Assembly: GCA_918797485.1 (NCBI GenBank)
Contig: CAKKNE010000002.1
Span: forward strand, 2,632,501 to 2,696,500
Length of the DNA: 64,000 nucleotides
Direction: 5' to 3'
Source: Pelagomonas calceolata
Lineage: Eukaryota; Sar; Pelagophyceae; Pelagomonadales; Pelagomonadaceae
Part shown: in pieces, positions 35,064 to 44,266 of the stretch
Layout: each line of letters starts with the position of its first letter
Position numbering within the stretch: position 1 is the stretch's first letter
Notes under the pieces: model-generated
Databases searched by the model: none
What the model was told of the DNA's origin: nothing
Seen by the model: only the letters and a program-made list of their open reading frames with translations
Program-made: the position numbers and the translations under genes

Positions 35064-36764
35064 ATGGCCGCCGAAAAAGCCGCCGACGGCGGCCCACCCA
35101 TACCGGACTGGGCCGCCGGCGACGCGGCGACGGAGGCGCCCTTCGTGCTCGAAGTGATCAAGGACGGCGTGCCCGTCGACGAGATACCATTGACGGCGGC
35201 GCGCTGCCTCGTGGGTCGGGCGGCCGACGCCGTGCAGGTGCCGCTCGCGCACGCGTCCATCAGTCGAGTGCACGCCTGCTTCCAGCGGTCGACGGACGGT
35301 TTGTTGTATGTGGCCGACTGCGCGTCGTCGCACGGCTCGCGGCTCAACAAAGCGCCGTTGCCAGCTCTGAAATATGTGGAAGCGCGCGACGGCGACGTGC
35401 TGCAGTTCGGGGCTTCCACGCGTATCTTCGCGTTACATAAGAGAGGACGGGAGCGCGCCGAACGAGCATTGTTAGACACGGCGACCGCGGACGCGTCCGC
35501 CACCAAACACGATGCCACAAGAAAGGTGCGCAAGATCCACACGGAGAAGGAGCAGCCTCCCGACGTTGCAGAGAAGAAGCAGGTCACGGCCGCGGATTTA
35601 CATGCGACGACCTGGGGCCAGGACGACGACGCGGCTCCCGAGAAAGACGACGAGGCGCTGCCCGACTACCTGAAGAAGGACCAGGGCTTCATGGAGTACG
35701 GGGGAGAGATCTCGTCGACGCTCAAGACCGAGGAGAAGTCTGAAAGAGACGCGAAGCTGCACGAGCGCCTCGAGACGAAGCTCCGGAAGTTGAATGCCGC
35801 GCGGTCCCACAACCAGCGTTTACTAACGAAGGAGGGCGGCCAGGCCGGGTTGTCGGACGGCCAACGGAAAGCTTTTGACTCCAATGATGAACGCATCAAG
35901 AAGTTGACCGATGAGATATCTGATTTGGAAGATACGATCCGAGGAAGAAATAAGCAAAGGGACGAGTCCCGAAGGCGGAACGAGGACGACTCCTACTTAT
36001 ACGCGAAGCAGCGGGACGAGGAGCCGGAGGAGGAGGTCATGCGCGACCTCACGACGCCGCTGGCGCGCGCGCGGACGGCCGAGGAGAAACAAGCTAGACG
36101 GAACCGGCGGTTCATGACCGCGGCGCCGGCCGCGGCGCCGCCTCCCCCTGATGAGGAAGATGGTATGACCTACGAAATGTTAAGGGAGAAGCGGGACCGC
36201 GTCGACGCGGCGTTGGTAAAACTGCGGGAAGGCCCTTCGCTCAGTACAAGGGAGGCCGGTGATGATGTCCTGGACGACTTCATGGCCGCGAACGACGAGC
36301 AGGAGGCGTCGGACGTCGCGGCGGCCGCCGCGCGTGACACGGCGGCGCTCGAGAAGGAGCGCGCGCGGCTGACCGTGCTCATGGACTTCGCGCGGCCGGC
36401 CCTCGAGGGCCTCTCGTCGTCGAAGACGCCGGCCGCCGTCGCGCCGCCACCGGAGCCCAATGCGCCGGAAGCGCCCGAACCGGAGGCCGCAGCTCCGACG
36501 CTGCCGCCGCCGAAGCCGCCGGCGCCGCCAAAACTTAAAGTGGCGGCGCCCATGGCCCCGACGCTGCCGCGCGCGCCCGACCCTGAGGACGAGGAACCCT
36601 CAAAACGCCGCAAGAAGAAGAAGCGCCGCGTCATGGGCCCGGCGCGCGGGCCCTCGTCGTCCGCCGCGACGAGCGCGCTCGAGGGCGGCGACGTGGACTG
36701 GGCGCCGCCCATGGGGCAAGACGGGAGTGGTCGGACGGCGCTGAATGACAAGTTCGGGTATTAA
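35064..36764 (+). CDS. Kanadaptin-like FHA-domain nuclear protein (SLC4A1AP family)
   Basis: 566 aa from the ATG at 35064; the upstream open frame is leader. Residues ~27-128 form an FHA phospho-threonine-binding domain (CLVGRAADAVQVPLAHASIS followed by RVHACF, and SSHGSRLN). A conserved ATTWGQDDD segment follows (~175). Then comes a charged helical region with EYGGEISSTLKTEEKSERDAK, a coiled coil (ERIKKLTDEISDLEDTIRG), DDFMAANDEQ (~405), a Pro-rich linker, and a basic C-terminus (KRRKKKKRRVMGPARG). The order FHA, acidic 'TWG', coiled coil, 'D-FM' fits kanadaptin, a nuclear protein linked to pre-mRNA processing. Assignment is by layout from memory. Tail-to-tail with FabI. Confidence 0.7.
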   Translation: MAAEKAADGGPPIPDWAAGDAATEAPFVLEVIKDGVPVDEIPLTAARCLVGRAADAVQVPLAHASISRVHACFQRSTDGLLYVADCASSHGSRLNKAPLPALKYVEARDGDVLQFGASTRIFALHKRGRERAERALLDTATADASATKHDATRKVRKIHTEKEQPPDVAEKKQVTAADLHATTWGQDDDAAPEKDDEALPDYLKKDQGFMEYGGEISSTLKTEEKSERDAKLHERLETKLRKLNAARSHNQRLLTKEGGQAGLSDGQRKAFDSNDERIKKLTDEISDLEDTIRGRNKQRDESRRRNEDDSYLYAKQRDEEPEEEVMRDLTTPLARARTAEEKQARRNRRFMTAAPAAAPPPPDEEDGMTYEMLREKRDRVDAALVKLREGPSLSTREAGDDVLDDFMAANDEQEASDVAAAAARDTAALEKERARLTVLMDFARPALEGLSSSKTPAAVAPPPEPNAPEAPEPEAAAPTLPPPKPPAPPKLKVAAPMAPTLPRAPDPEDEEPSKRRKKKKRRVMGPARGPSSSAATSALEGGDVDWAPPMGQDGSGRTALNDKFGY

Positions 36765-36855
36765 GTTTTTGTTGTTGTACCTGTTGCAGGCGCTCCACGC
36801 CGTCGAAGCGACGTCGATATACTTTCCCCCGACACTTACACCCCGGAAAATAAGC

Positions 36856-37213
36856 CTAGGCCTTGGCCGGCACGGGCAGGCCCTCGCCGTCGGCCGTCAG
36901 CGCGTTCGAGTCCACCGCCATGCCCATGGCGTGGAGGCCGTTGTCGACGTAGAGCGTCACGCCCGTCACCGCCCTCGCTAAAGGCGAGAGCAAGAAGTAG
37001 GCCGACGACCCGACGTCGTCGGCATACAAGTCCTTGCCGAGCGGGGAGTTCGCCTTCGAGTAGTCGATCGCGAGATCGATGAAGGACTTCTTGCCCCTCT
37101 CGCTAATAGCGGAGGCGGCCCGGGACTTGAGGGGGCCCGCGGAGATGGTGTTGACGCGGATGCCGTACTTGCGACCGGCCTCCCACGCTAAAGTACGGGT
37201 ATCGCTCTCGAGG

Positions 37214-37248
<35 letters not shown>

Positions 37249-37896
37249 CGGGATGACGTCCTCGGACGCGATGTAGGTCAGGGACAACGCCGCACCGCCC
37301 TCGTTCATGATGGGGGCGCAGTGCTGCACGAGCGACACGAAGGAGTAGGCCGACGCGGAGTTGGCGCCGAGGTAGCCCCTTCTCGACGTCTCGAGGAGCG
37401 GTTTCGTCACTTCCGGACCGTTCGCCAGCGAGTGGATCATGAAGTCGATCTTGCCGTAGTCCGCCTCGATCTGCTTCGCGACTTCGGAGATCGTGTACCC
37501 ATCCAAGCCGGCGTAGCGCTTGTTGGTCTTCGTCTCCTCCGGGACATCCTCAGGGGTGTCGAAGACCGCATCGAGCGGGTAGATCTTGTCGATGTCCATG
37601 GTTCTTCCACCAGACAACTCGCGGTCGGCGTCCATCTTGCCGCCCTCGAGCGACTTCTTGAAGATGGCGAGGACCGGTGGCCAGGTGCCCACAATAATCT
37701 TGCAGCCCGCCTCGGCCAGCGACTTGGCGATGGCCCAGCCGTAGCCCGTGCTGTCGGCGACGCCCGCGACGAACGCGACCTTGCCGGAGAGGTCGCCCTC
37801 CTGGGGCGCCGCATTTAAGGAGACGCGCGCCGGTGTCCGGCGCGTCGAGGTCTGGAAGGCCGTCGCGCCGATAGCGAGGGCGAGGATGGTCCTCAT
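36856..37896 (-). CDS. Plastid enoyl-[acyl-carrier-protein] reductase (FabI/ENR)
   Basis: 346 aa from the ATG at 37896 ([13 protein letters not shown]). The upstream open frame begins with GTG and is discarded. The leader is a signal peptide ending GATA before [17 protein letters not shown], a classic secondary-plastid 'A-A/F' site with a following transit peptide. The mature protein is plant/algal Fab[20 protein letters not shown] (NAD fold), [30 protein letters not shown] with the catalytic Tyr, then Lys, and [14 protein letters not shown]. It performs the last reduction in plastid type II fatty acid synthesis. The plant-type insert ([23 protein letters not shown]) is present. Divergent from the NTH1-type glycosylase. 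Confidence 0.96.
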
Positions 37897-38159
37897 GGTG
37901 CTACAGGATGCAAGAGTCTTGGATTTGCGGCAGCGATCGCAGCGAAACGGCGACGCAGCGGTATGTATGCAGTATGTAGGTTGCAGAACAGCACTTGTGC
38001 TTGCGAAGGGTGCAAGATCAGGCACGCTTTGCTAAGCTCTTTGTCGCTTGCAATGTCATCAATCATGCCCACTTCGACGTCGTGGAATCGTCCAAACGAG
38101 CCATGCCTTGTGGTAAGGATGCCTGTGTAGACCACTACACGCGAGCAGTGAGTGGCTTC

Positions 38160-38182
38160 GCTAGCGCCTGTAAGACACTAGC
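38160..38182 (-). promoter_or_regulatory. Divergent-promoter palindrome, copy 9 (23 nt)
   Basis: Read on the minus strand: GCTAGTGTCTTAC, then AGGC, then GCTAGC. It is almost central in the 551 bp gap: 264 bp from the FabI ATG and 266 bp from the glycosylase ATG. The rest of the gap shows no gene. Confidence 0.78.
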
Positions 38183-38447
38183 CAGCCAAGCCCAGCTGGG
38201 AGCGCCAAGCTGGCAGTGTGCGCTTCGCTGTAGCTGCTGGTGCTGCTAGTGGATCACTGTGGCCAGGCCATAGCTCGAGAAACGGAAAAACGCAGCGCTT
38301 TTAGCCTCAGAAACCAGCTTTTGGCTCGGAGAGCATCTGCTCGGAGAGCAGGAGAGCAGCAAAAGGCTGCAAAAAATCACCAAAACGATCACCCTCACGC
38401 GACGCGCGAGCGTGCTCGCGCTCTGCGCCGTCCGGAGCACGTCGCTG

Positions 38448-39354
38448 ATGGCGCCGAAGAAGCGCCCGCCGCGCGCCGCGCCGCCGAGTGCGAAGCGGGC
38501 CAAGGCCACGACGCCCGTCGTCACCATGCCACCCGGCTTCAAAGACGAGTGGCGCCTCATCAAGGAACTACGCAAGGACCGGACCGCCGTCGTCGACACG
38601 ATGGGCTGCGAGCGACTCGCCGATCCGCACGCGTCGGAGAAGGATCGTAGGTACCACGTCCTCGTCTCTTTGATGCTGTCCTCCCAGACGAAGGACACCG
38701 TGAACGCGGCGGTCATGGGCGCCCTCAAAGCTCGGGGCTTATCCGTGAAACGAATCCTGGACGAGACCAGTGAGGACGAGTTCCACGAATTGATCAAGCC
38801 CGTCGGCTTCCACAACGTCAAGACGAAGAACATCCGGAAGGCGACGCAGATCCTGAGAGATCAGTACGATGAAGAGGTGCCGTCGACCATGGAGGCTTTA
38901 TTAGCTCTCCCGGGCGTCGGCCCGAAGATGGCGTTGCTGGTCCTGAAATGCGCGTTTGACATCACAGCAGGGATCTCAGTGGACACGCACGTGCATAGAA
39001 TTTCAAACCAGCTGGGCTGGACGGGCGGGACCCTGTGTGGAAATCAAAATGTCACGGCGCCCGCTCGAAGATTTCTACACAGGCGGCGCTCCAACGTTGG
39101 ACAAGGCTGCGTTCCCCTGCAAAGACCCCGAGAAGACGCGGAAAGCTCTGGAGCAGTGGGTGCCGCGCGACGACTGGGGCGACGTGAACTGGCTGCTCGT
39201 GGGGCTGGGCCAGGAGGTCCAGACGGAGAAGCCGAAGTTGCTACGGAAGGCGCTGGACTCGTCGGATCCGGCGTATGCGGTCGCGTTCCTCGGGCGAATC
39301 GGTATGGACACTGCCAAGGTCGCGAAGGCCGAGGGGCTGGAGCTCGTAACATGA
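38448..39354 (+). CDS. NTH1: Endonuclease III homologue (NTH1-type DNA glycosylase) without the Fe-S cluster loop; one 46-nt intron
   Basis: Spliced from 38448-39036 and 39083-39354, 286 aa. The helix-hairpin-helix [17 protein letters not shown] contains the catalytic Lys160 and [15 protein letters not shown] the catalytic Asp179. The family removes oxidised pyrimidines from DNA. Frame continuity breaks after GWTGG and resumes as [19 protein letters not shown], then WLLVGLGQE. Excising a 46-nt GT...AG segment joins the two. After LLVGLGQ the family normally has four Cys (C-x6-C-x2-C-x5-C) that bind a [4Fe-4S] cluster. Here there is no Cys at all in the last ~60 residues. The basic N-terminus ([17 protein letters not shown]) suits nuclear import. 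Tail-to-tail with ALG12. Confidence 0.88.
39037..39082 (+). other. Predicted 46-nt intron in the DNA glycosylase gene
   Basis: Begins GTGGAAATC and ends TTTCTACACAG, a pyrimidine-rich acceptor. Removal gives the one-base frame change needed to continue the NTH domain. An alternative donor two bases earlier (39035) would not change frame and so does not work. Confidence 0.65.
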
Positions 39355-39403
39355 CTAGTATCTCTTAAAACAAACAACAGTTGTCGCGTCGATGGCGTCA
39401 GCA

Positions 39404-40981
39404 CTACCTCAACCGCGCGTGCCGCAGGATCGCGAGACGCGGCGCCGTCGTCGCGTGGAGGAACGGGAATTTTTTAAGATCGATCTTCAGTCCGGAAAAC
39501 GCCTCGACCGTCGCGACCACGTCAAAAGCATCGTCTTCCACAGGCAGCTCCGCGAGCCGAAAGTCGAACTCGTCGAAATCAAGCAGCCCGTCGCGCTTGT
39601 CGTAGATCCAACCCGCGTGGACCAGCTCCTCGCCGAAGCGCGAGGCGCCGGTCGTGCAAGCGAGGTCGTCGAGGTGGACCCGCGCCGGCCCCGGGAGCGC
39701 ATAGCCATAGTCGTCGTGCAAGAGGCGTAATGCCACGCCGCCGGGGTAGTTGTTTCGTGACGCGGGCGCGAAGATTATGAGAGTCGCCGCCGCGGTCGCC
39801 GCGACGACGCCGAGGACCGCTATCCTCAATACTCGCGACCTCCAGAGCCGCTCACAAGCAACGGCCGCGCAGAGGTTGAGCAGTGGCAAGGCCGGGAACA
39901 CGAAACGGAGTTCTTTATGGGGGATAAAGCTCAATAACACGACTGAAGCCAAAGCCGAGACGAACCACGGCCGACATTCTCCTTCGAGCAGCGCGCCGAC
40001 CACAGAAAGCGGCAAAGCGAAGCCCAGGGCTCGCGGCAGGGCCGACGTCGCATACCATAACGGAGGAGACGTGCCCCACGCGGCGCTCCGATCTTCCACG
40101 GGGTTGTTAAATAGCAAAACCTCGCCCTCGGGCCAGACCGTACGCCGCCACAGCTTGGAATCCACGACCACCGACAAGGCTACCGCCAGACCTACGCCGA
40201 GCATCGTGCACAACGCGCCCTTCGGTAACGGACAGCTCCTCTCGATAAAGCACCACGCCACGCCGAGCGGGAGGGCTACAGCAGCGACGTCGCACCGGAT
40301 CGACGCCACGACCGCGCCGAGGAGGCCCAGCGCCGTACCTCTGTGACCGTCCAAGGCCGCGCCATACGCCCACAATACGAGAGGCAGCGCGAGCGAGTTC
40401 GGCAGGAAGCGCGACGCGTAGAACGGGCCGTGGAACTGGACCGCGGCGAGCACGCAGAGGAGGCGCCTCGCAGTGGACCCGAAGGCTCGACCTGCGGCCC
40501 TCGAGAATCGCGCGAACGCGGCCGCGGTCACGACCGCGAGGACGAGGCGGCAGCCTACTTGTGCCGCGAGCCTCGGGGCGTTTGGTGGTGGCGCGCGCGA
40601 GCCCACGACGTACCGCAAGACGGCCGCACTCGTGCCGGGGCACGCTCTAGCTATTGGCCTCAAAAACGTAGCTACGACGCCGTAGAGGAATGCGATACCC
40701 AACGCGCCCAGGAACGTCCGCGGCACCGTCCCGGGGTAGGTGTGGTGGTCCCATTCGTCGACGTCGGGTACGAAGAGCGCGTCGTGGGCCGCTTGCGTGT
40801 TGAACGACTCCTCGACCTTCGTGAAGGGGCAGGCGAGGCAGTGCGCCACCGCTGCGCCGGCGAAGAGCAAATCCCACGCGCCTGCTTGGTGCGACGGCTG
40901 CTCTGCTTGTGAGAAGAGCTGTGACGGCTGCGGCGTTGCAGCTGGTGGGGCTTTGGCGGGGCGGCGGTTACGCAGCGGCAT
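39404..40981 (-). CDS. ALG12: ALG12-type dolichyl-P-mannose alpha-1,6-mannosyltransferase (GT22)
   Basis: 525 aa, ATG at the complement of 40979-40981. This is a multispanning ER protein of family GT22, which adds the eighth mannose to the lipid-linked oligosaccharide for N-glycosylation. Signatures: CPFTKVEESFNTQAAHD near the N-terminus (conserved KVEESFN luminal loop), HHTYPGTVPRTFLGAL, and SFIPHKELRFVFPALPLLN (the HKE-RF motif). About ten hydrophobic spans lie between and after. Divergent from CFAP91 across the longest gap in the window. Confidence 0.92.
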   Translation of the reverse strand: MPLRNRRPAKAPPAATPQPSQLFSQAEQPSHQAGAWDLLFAGAAVAHCLACPFTKVEESFNTQAAHDALFVPDVDEWDHHTYPGTVPRTFLGALGIAFLYGVVATFLRPIARACPGTSAAVLRYVVGSRAPPPNAPRLAAQVGCRLVLAVVTAAAFARFSRAAGRAFGSTARRLLCVLAAVQFHGPFYASRFLPNSLALPLVLWAYGAALDGHRGTALGLLGAVVASIRCDVAAVALPLGVAWCFIERSCPLPKGALCTMLGVGLAVALSVVVDSKLWRRTVWPEGEVLLFNNPVEDRSAAWGTSPPLWYATSALPRALGFALPLSVVGALLEGECRPWFVSALASVVLLSFIPHKELRFVFPALPLLNLCAAVACERLWRSRVLRIAVLGVVAATAAATLIIFAPASRNNYPGGVALRLLHDDYGYALPGPARVHLDDLACTTGASRFGEELVHAGWIYDKRDGLLDFDEFDFRLAELPVEDDAFDVVATVEAFSGLKIDLKKFPFLHATTAPRLAILRHARLR

Positions 40982-41760
40982 CTCGTGTTTTCAGGATACT
41001 GCAGAGGAGCCCACAGCTGCCTTGAGCAATGCCACAGCGATGGCGGACGCAGTGCTTACTTAAAGCACTGTCGAGAATCGATGAGAAGTGTTCAAAAACG
41101 CAACTGAAGCACTTTCACCGGTGTGCCAGATGGCCTGGACTCCGCGAGAGATGCTAACTAGCGGCCCGTAAGACACTAGGGATGCCTGCAACATGTGTGC
41201 ATCGCGCCGCCGCGGCGTGCGGCCGGGACGCCGGGCGGAGGGACAACATCATCGGAGCCGTCAGAACCCGTCGATGCTAGGGCAATCCGTCCGGGCTCCG
41301 GCGCGCGGCATGACCTGTAGCCTGAGCTTTACTCTGCAATCGGCAGAGCCAAAATAGGGGGTGAACCCGCGCGACGAAAGCCCCGCTCATGCGAGGGTTT
41401 ACCGGCCACGGGCGCGGCCCTAGAGCGACACTAGACTGCTACGAGCCGAAAGGGCAGCCAAATGGCAGCCCAATGGACCATGAGGGGCAGCCCTGCCGGG
41501 AACCTGGACCCTTGGCGTGGCCGCACGAGGGGTCCTGGCTGCCCCCGACGACACCTCGGCGCGACGAAATCAGATAGTGTAACCTAGCTACAGCTCGTAC
41601 AAAGGTAGCGCTTGTCGGCCCTGCGGCAGCTACGCTCGGCGCGGCAAGCACCCGACGCGAGGCTGCGGAACAACCAAGGCACACATAGGACCCACCGCGA
41701 GCCAGCGGAGACGAACCGAAGCGCGCTCGGGGCTGCCCCAACAACGAGCAGCTACCACCA
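40982..41760. other. Longest head-to-head gap (779 bp)
   Basis: Contains palindrome copy 10 (41158-41179) and, at 41420-41434, a shorter CTAGAGCGACACTAG inverted repeat that may be a decayed second copy. It also has GGCAGCC words repeated around 41454-41500. I see no tRNA, snRNA or credible ORF; short ORFs here lack family resemblance. Confidence 0.5.
41158..41179 (-). promoter_or_regulatory. Divergent-promoter palindrome, copy 10 (22 nt)
   Basis: Read on the minus strand: CTAGTGTCTTAC, then GGGC, then CGCTAG. The outer G/C pair is lost. It is 177 bp from the ALG12 ATG and 582 bp from the CFAP91 ATG, the only copy far from one of its genes. Confidence 0.72.
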
Positions 41761-43362
41761 ATGGCCCGCACGGAGTCGAGGGCCTTCGACGCCTACTTCG
41801 ACCCCACCTGGCACGGCGCCGGCGCGCCCCCCCGGCCCCGACCCGCGCCCTTCCACGCTGAGACGCAAGTACCCCAGGAACGGTACAAGTACTTCCAGCG
41901 GCCTTTGGTCGAGCACCTCAATCCTTTATCGACGAACGTGCTGATCGCGCCGTCCACCAAAAAGGAGGAGCTGGACGATGGCGACGCCCGCGTGAAGGAT
42001 GCGGGGACGCAGTCGACGTATCGAGAGTCCGAGGCCCAAACCGACCCTTATACGCCCGCGTATGTCGTACCGGAGGGCACGGACCCCGAGGTCCTGATGC
42101 TCGAACATTTAAAGTTCGGCGAGGGGTTGCCCGCCGGCGCGCGGGAAGTGGAGAAGATCGAGCAGGCTCGGGCTAAAAGACATTTGGAGGCCAATCTCCC
42201 GCCCGCGACGGACGAATGTTCTTTAGCTTTAAGAAGAAGGCTCCTGGAATGGCAGGAGATGAAGGAATTCAACATCAAGCAGAAGGAAATTGATGACGCG
42301 CACGCGCGAAGGTTGGGGCTGTTACGGCGCGCTTTGGACGAGAGAGATCAAGATCGAGAATTTATGCAAGAGCAGCGCGTCGATACGTTAAGGCAGAAGC
42401 GGGGCGAAGTGCGAGATCGCGCGTTGGAGTCCATCCAAGCGCAACGCATCAAGACGCTGCGGAAGCTCTCATTAGCGAGGGGAAGACTCTCGCAGAAGGA
42501 GCCGTATTCGGCACCGACGCCCGTCTCCAATCTAACAGGAAAGGATGCGCGACGTAGGAAAGCGGGCCGCGACATCATTTCCGAGTACGCGAACTACAGT
42601 TCTACGCAGTACGCGCCGATCACACGCGAGGGCACGAAGCTCGACAAGGACTCGCATATTTTCGATGTTACCAGAGTCGCGCCGCACTTGAACGGCCACG
42701 GTCTTCTGAATCAGCTCGGCGACGAGCCGCCCGCTCGATTAACCGAAACCATCGTCAAGGTGCCCATTCCCCAATCCGAACTGCCCGCGAAAACGGCGGA
42801 AGATCGGCACGCGGCGACGTTACGGCAGGACCTGGCTACATTGACATCCGTCCTGGAAGACGAGAGGAATCCTCAAGCCGCAGCCGATAGGAAGGAGGCC
42901 GCGCGGCTCGCGGCTCTGCCCGCCTGGTCGCCCTCGAAGACGCGCGTCGAGGAGAAGGACGCCACGCCGGAGAAGGAAACGACGCCGGAGGACGAGGAAC
43001 TGGCCGAGGCCCACGCGTACTTCGGGAATTTGCTCGAGAACGTGGAACAGGGGCGCCAGTCGATCCGGGAGCTGCGGGACGCGGCGACGACGCCGGCGAC
43101 GGCGGCGGAGTTGTCTGCGGATGACGACAAAGAAGCGCGGCGGCGCGCGGTGGAACGCGGGGCCGCGGACTCCATTGCCGGAGTTGTGGCCTCTTCTCTG
43201 CTCGACTACCTCTCCAAGGAATTAGTTCGGGAGGAGGAGAAGGAGGCGCTCGCTCAGCTGGCGAAGACGGCGGATATAGAAAGACGCGCGCGCGAGCAAG
43301 CCGAGACGGACCGGCGCGAGGCCGAGGAGCGCGTCAAGGCGCGGTCCGACGAGGCTAGTTAA
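41761..43362 (+). CDS. CFAP91: CFAP91 (MAATS1), radial-spoke/calmodulin-complex axonemal protein
   Basis: 533 aa, ATG at 41761. The family motif is clear: DAGTQSTYRESEAQTDPYTP (~80-99), then GTDPEVLMLEHLKFGEGLPAG. A highly charged helical domain (LEWQEMKEFNIKQKEIDDAH; LRQKRGEVRDRALESIQAQR) and coiled-coil C-terminus follow. The N-terminus reads FDAYFDPTWHG, also typical. In Chlamydomonas the homologue FAP91 sits at the base of radial spokes with the calmodulin-associated complex and helps regulate inner-arm dyneins. It is a good partner for the DNAH1-like dynein 7 kb further right. Tail-to-tail with a small unknown gene. Confidence 0.82.
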   Translation: MARTESRAFDAYFDPTWHGAGAPPRPRPAPFHAETQVPQERYKYFQRPLVEHLNPLSTNVLIAPSTKKEELDDGDARVKDAGTQSTYRESEAQTDPYTPAYVVPEGTDPEVLMLEHLKFGEGLPAGAREVEKIEQARAKRHLEANLPPATDECSLALRRRLLEWQEMKEFNIKQKEIDDAHARRLGLLRRALDERDQDREFMQEQRVDTLRQKRGEVRDRALESIQAQRIKTLRKLSLARGRLSQKEPYSAPTPVSNLTGKDARRRKAGRDIISEYANYSSTQYAPITREGTKLDKDSHIFDVTRVAPHLNGHGLLNQLGDEPPARLTETIVKVPIPQSELPAKTAEDRHAATLRQDLATLTSVLEDERNPQAAADRKEAARLAALPAWSPSKTRVEEKDATPEKETTPEDEELAEAHAYFGNLLENVEQGRQSIRELRDAATTPATAAELSADDDKEARRRAVERGAADSIAGVVASSLLDYLSKELVREEEKEALAQLAKTADIERRAREQAETDRREAEERVKARSDEAS

Positions 43363-43466
43363 GACAAATTCCCACATTTAGTAGTTCGGGCTCGGGCTCG
43401 GGTCCGGGTCCGAGTCCAATAAGTCCCCATGAGGACTCCAGGACATCATCGGCCGAGGACGTCCGA

Positions 43467-43871
43467 TCAATTCGCACTCGCCTTGAGCTCCGCGACGCGC
43501 GCCTCGGCGACGTCGCAGGCGGCGCGGAGCTTGTCGCGCTCCGCGAGCCGCCGGGCGAGCCAGGCGCTCCGCGTCGCGTCGGCCGGCGCGACATCTGCTG
43601 GTACTACAGAAGCGGAGCCGTCGGCCGCGTCGAGGCGCTCGAGCTCCTCCAAAACTGCCGGATCATCAACCAGTGTTGTCAAGTAGTCCCGGATCGCCGC
43701 CTCGCCGTTGCGCACCTCCCTCCGTAGTCCCTCGTCCACGTTCTCGGCGAGCGCGGGCCGCAGCTCCACGAATTCCGCGAAGACGTCGCGCGCGTTGAGG
43801 GCGCTCGCGCGCGCGGTCCACGACGCGGCGACCTTGCTGGCGAGGCGCTGGAGCTGCTCGTTTCGCTGCAT
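43467..43871 (-). CDS. Small helical protein of unknown function
   Basis: 134 aa from the ATG at 43871 (MQRNEQLQRLASKV); the nine residues before it start with TTG. The sequence is nearly all helix-forming and strongly charged (VFAEFVELRPALAENVDEGL; RREVRNGEAAIRDYLTTL; WLARRLAERDKLRAACDVAE), with an Ala/Asp/Pro loop around residue 95. It has no membrane span, signal peptide or catalytic motif. It could be a small coiled-coil subunit of a complex. Support for it being real comes from its alternating position and the palindrome 184 bp upstream of its start. Confidence 0.55.
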   Translation of the reverse strand: MQRNEQLQRLASKVAASWTARASALNARDVFAEFVELRPALAENVDEGLRREVRNGEAAIRDYLTTLVDDPAVLEELERLDAADGSASVVPADVAPADATRSAWLARRLAERDKLRAACDVAEARVAELKASAN

Positions 43872-44054
43872 TTTAACTCCTGAGTCTGAGAGTTTCAAAG
43901 CAAACGCAGCGGCAAGCGAGAGTTGTGCAACGAGCGTTGGCCCACGTTTCGCACGGCTGGAAAGAATGAGTCTGCCCGTATAGCGAACTACTTGGCCTTT
44001 GTAGGCGTCGTCCAGCTCTGGAGCGCGCGCGACCGACGGCTTTTGCAGGGATGC

Positions 44055-44077
44055 CTAGTGTCTTACTGGCCGCTAGC
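44055..44077 (+). promoter_or_regulatory. Divergent-promoter palindrome, copy 11 (23 nt)
   Basis: CTAGTGTCTTAC, then TGGCC, then GCTAGC. It is nearly central in a 395 bp gap: 184 bp from the small helical protein start and 190 bp from the transporter start. Nothing else is recognised in the gap. Confidence 0.76.
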
Positions 44078-44266
44078 TCCAGGTTTTTGCGGTTTTTTTA
44101 CCGTAAGCACAGCCGCTGTCTTTCGCAATCGCTTTTTGTGATCACCACTGTGCTGCAAAATTACCGCCCGGTGCACCACAAAACCCTCCCGGAGAGCTGT
44201 GCCACAGCAGAGCAGCACTACCTGGTTTTCTCCCAGCTCCAGCTGAGCAGCACTCTCGGCAGAACA

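Noticed and set aside
38412-38447. Longer N-terminus for the DNA glycosylase (and similar upstream extensions for SBDS, FabI, myosin, CK1, kanadaptin, carboxypeptidase and the IQ/WW protein)
   Set aside because: Many of these extensions begin with GTG or TTG, and none adds family-conserved sequence. The first ATG consistent with the family start or leader peptide was used.
41420-41434. Second palindrome in the ALG12/CFAP91 gap
   Set aside because: Only the outer CTAG words and GACACTAG match and the TGTCTTA spacing is lost. Noted but not counted as a copy.
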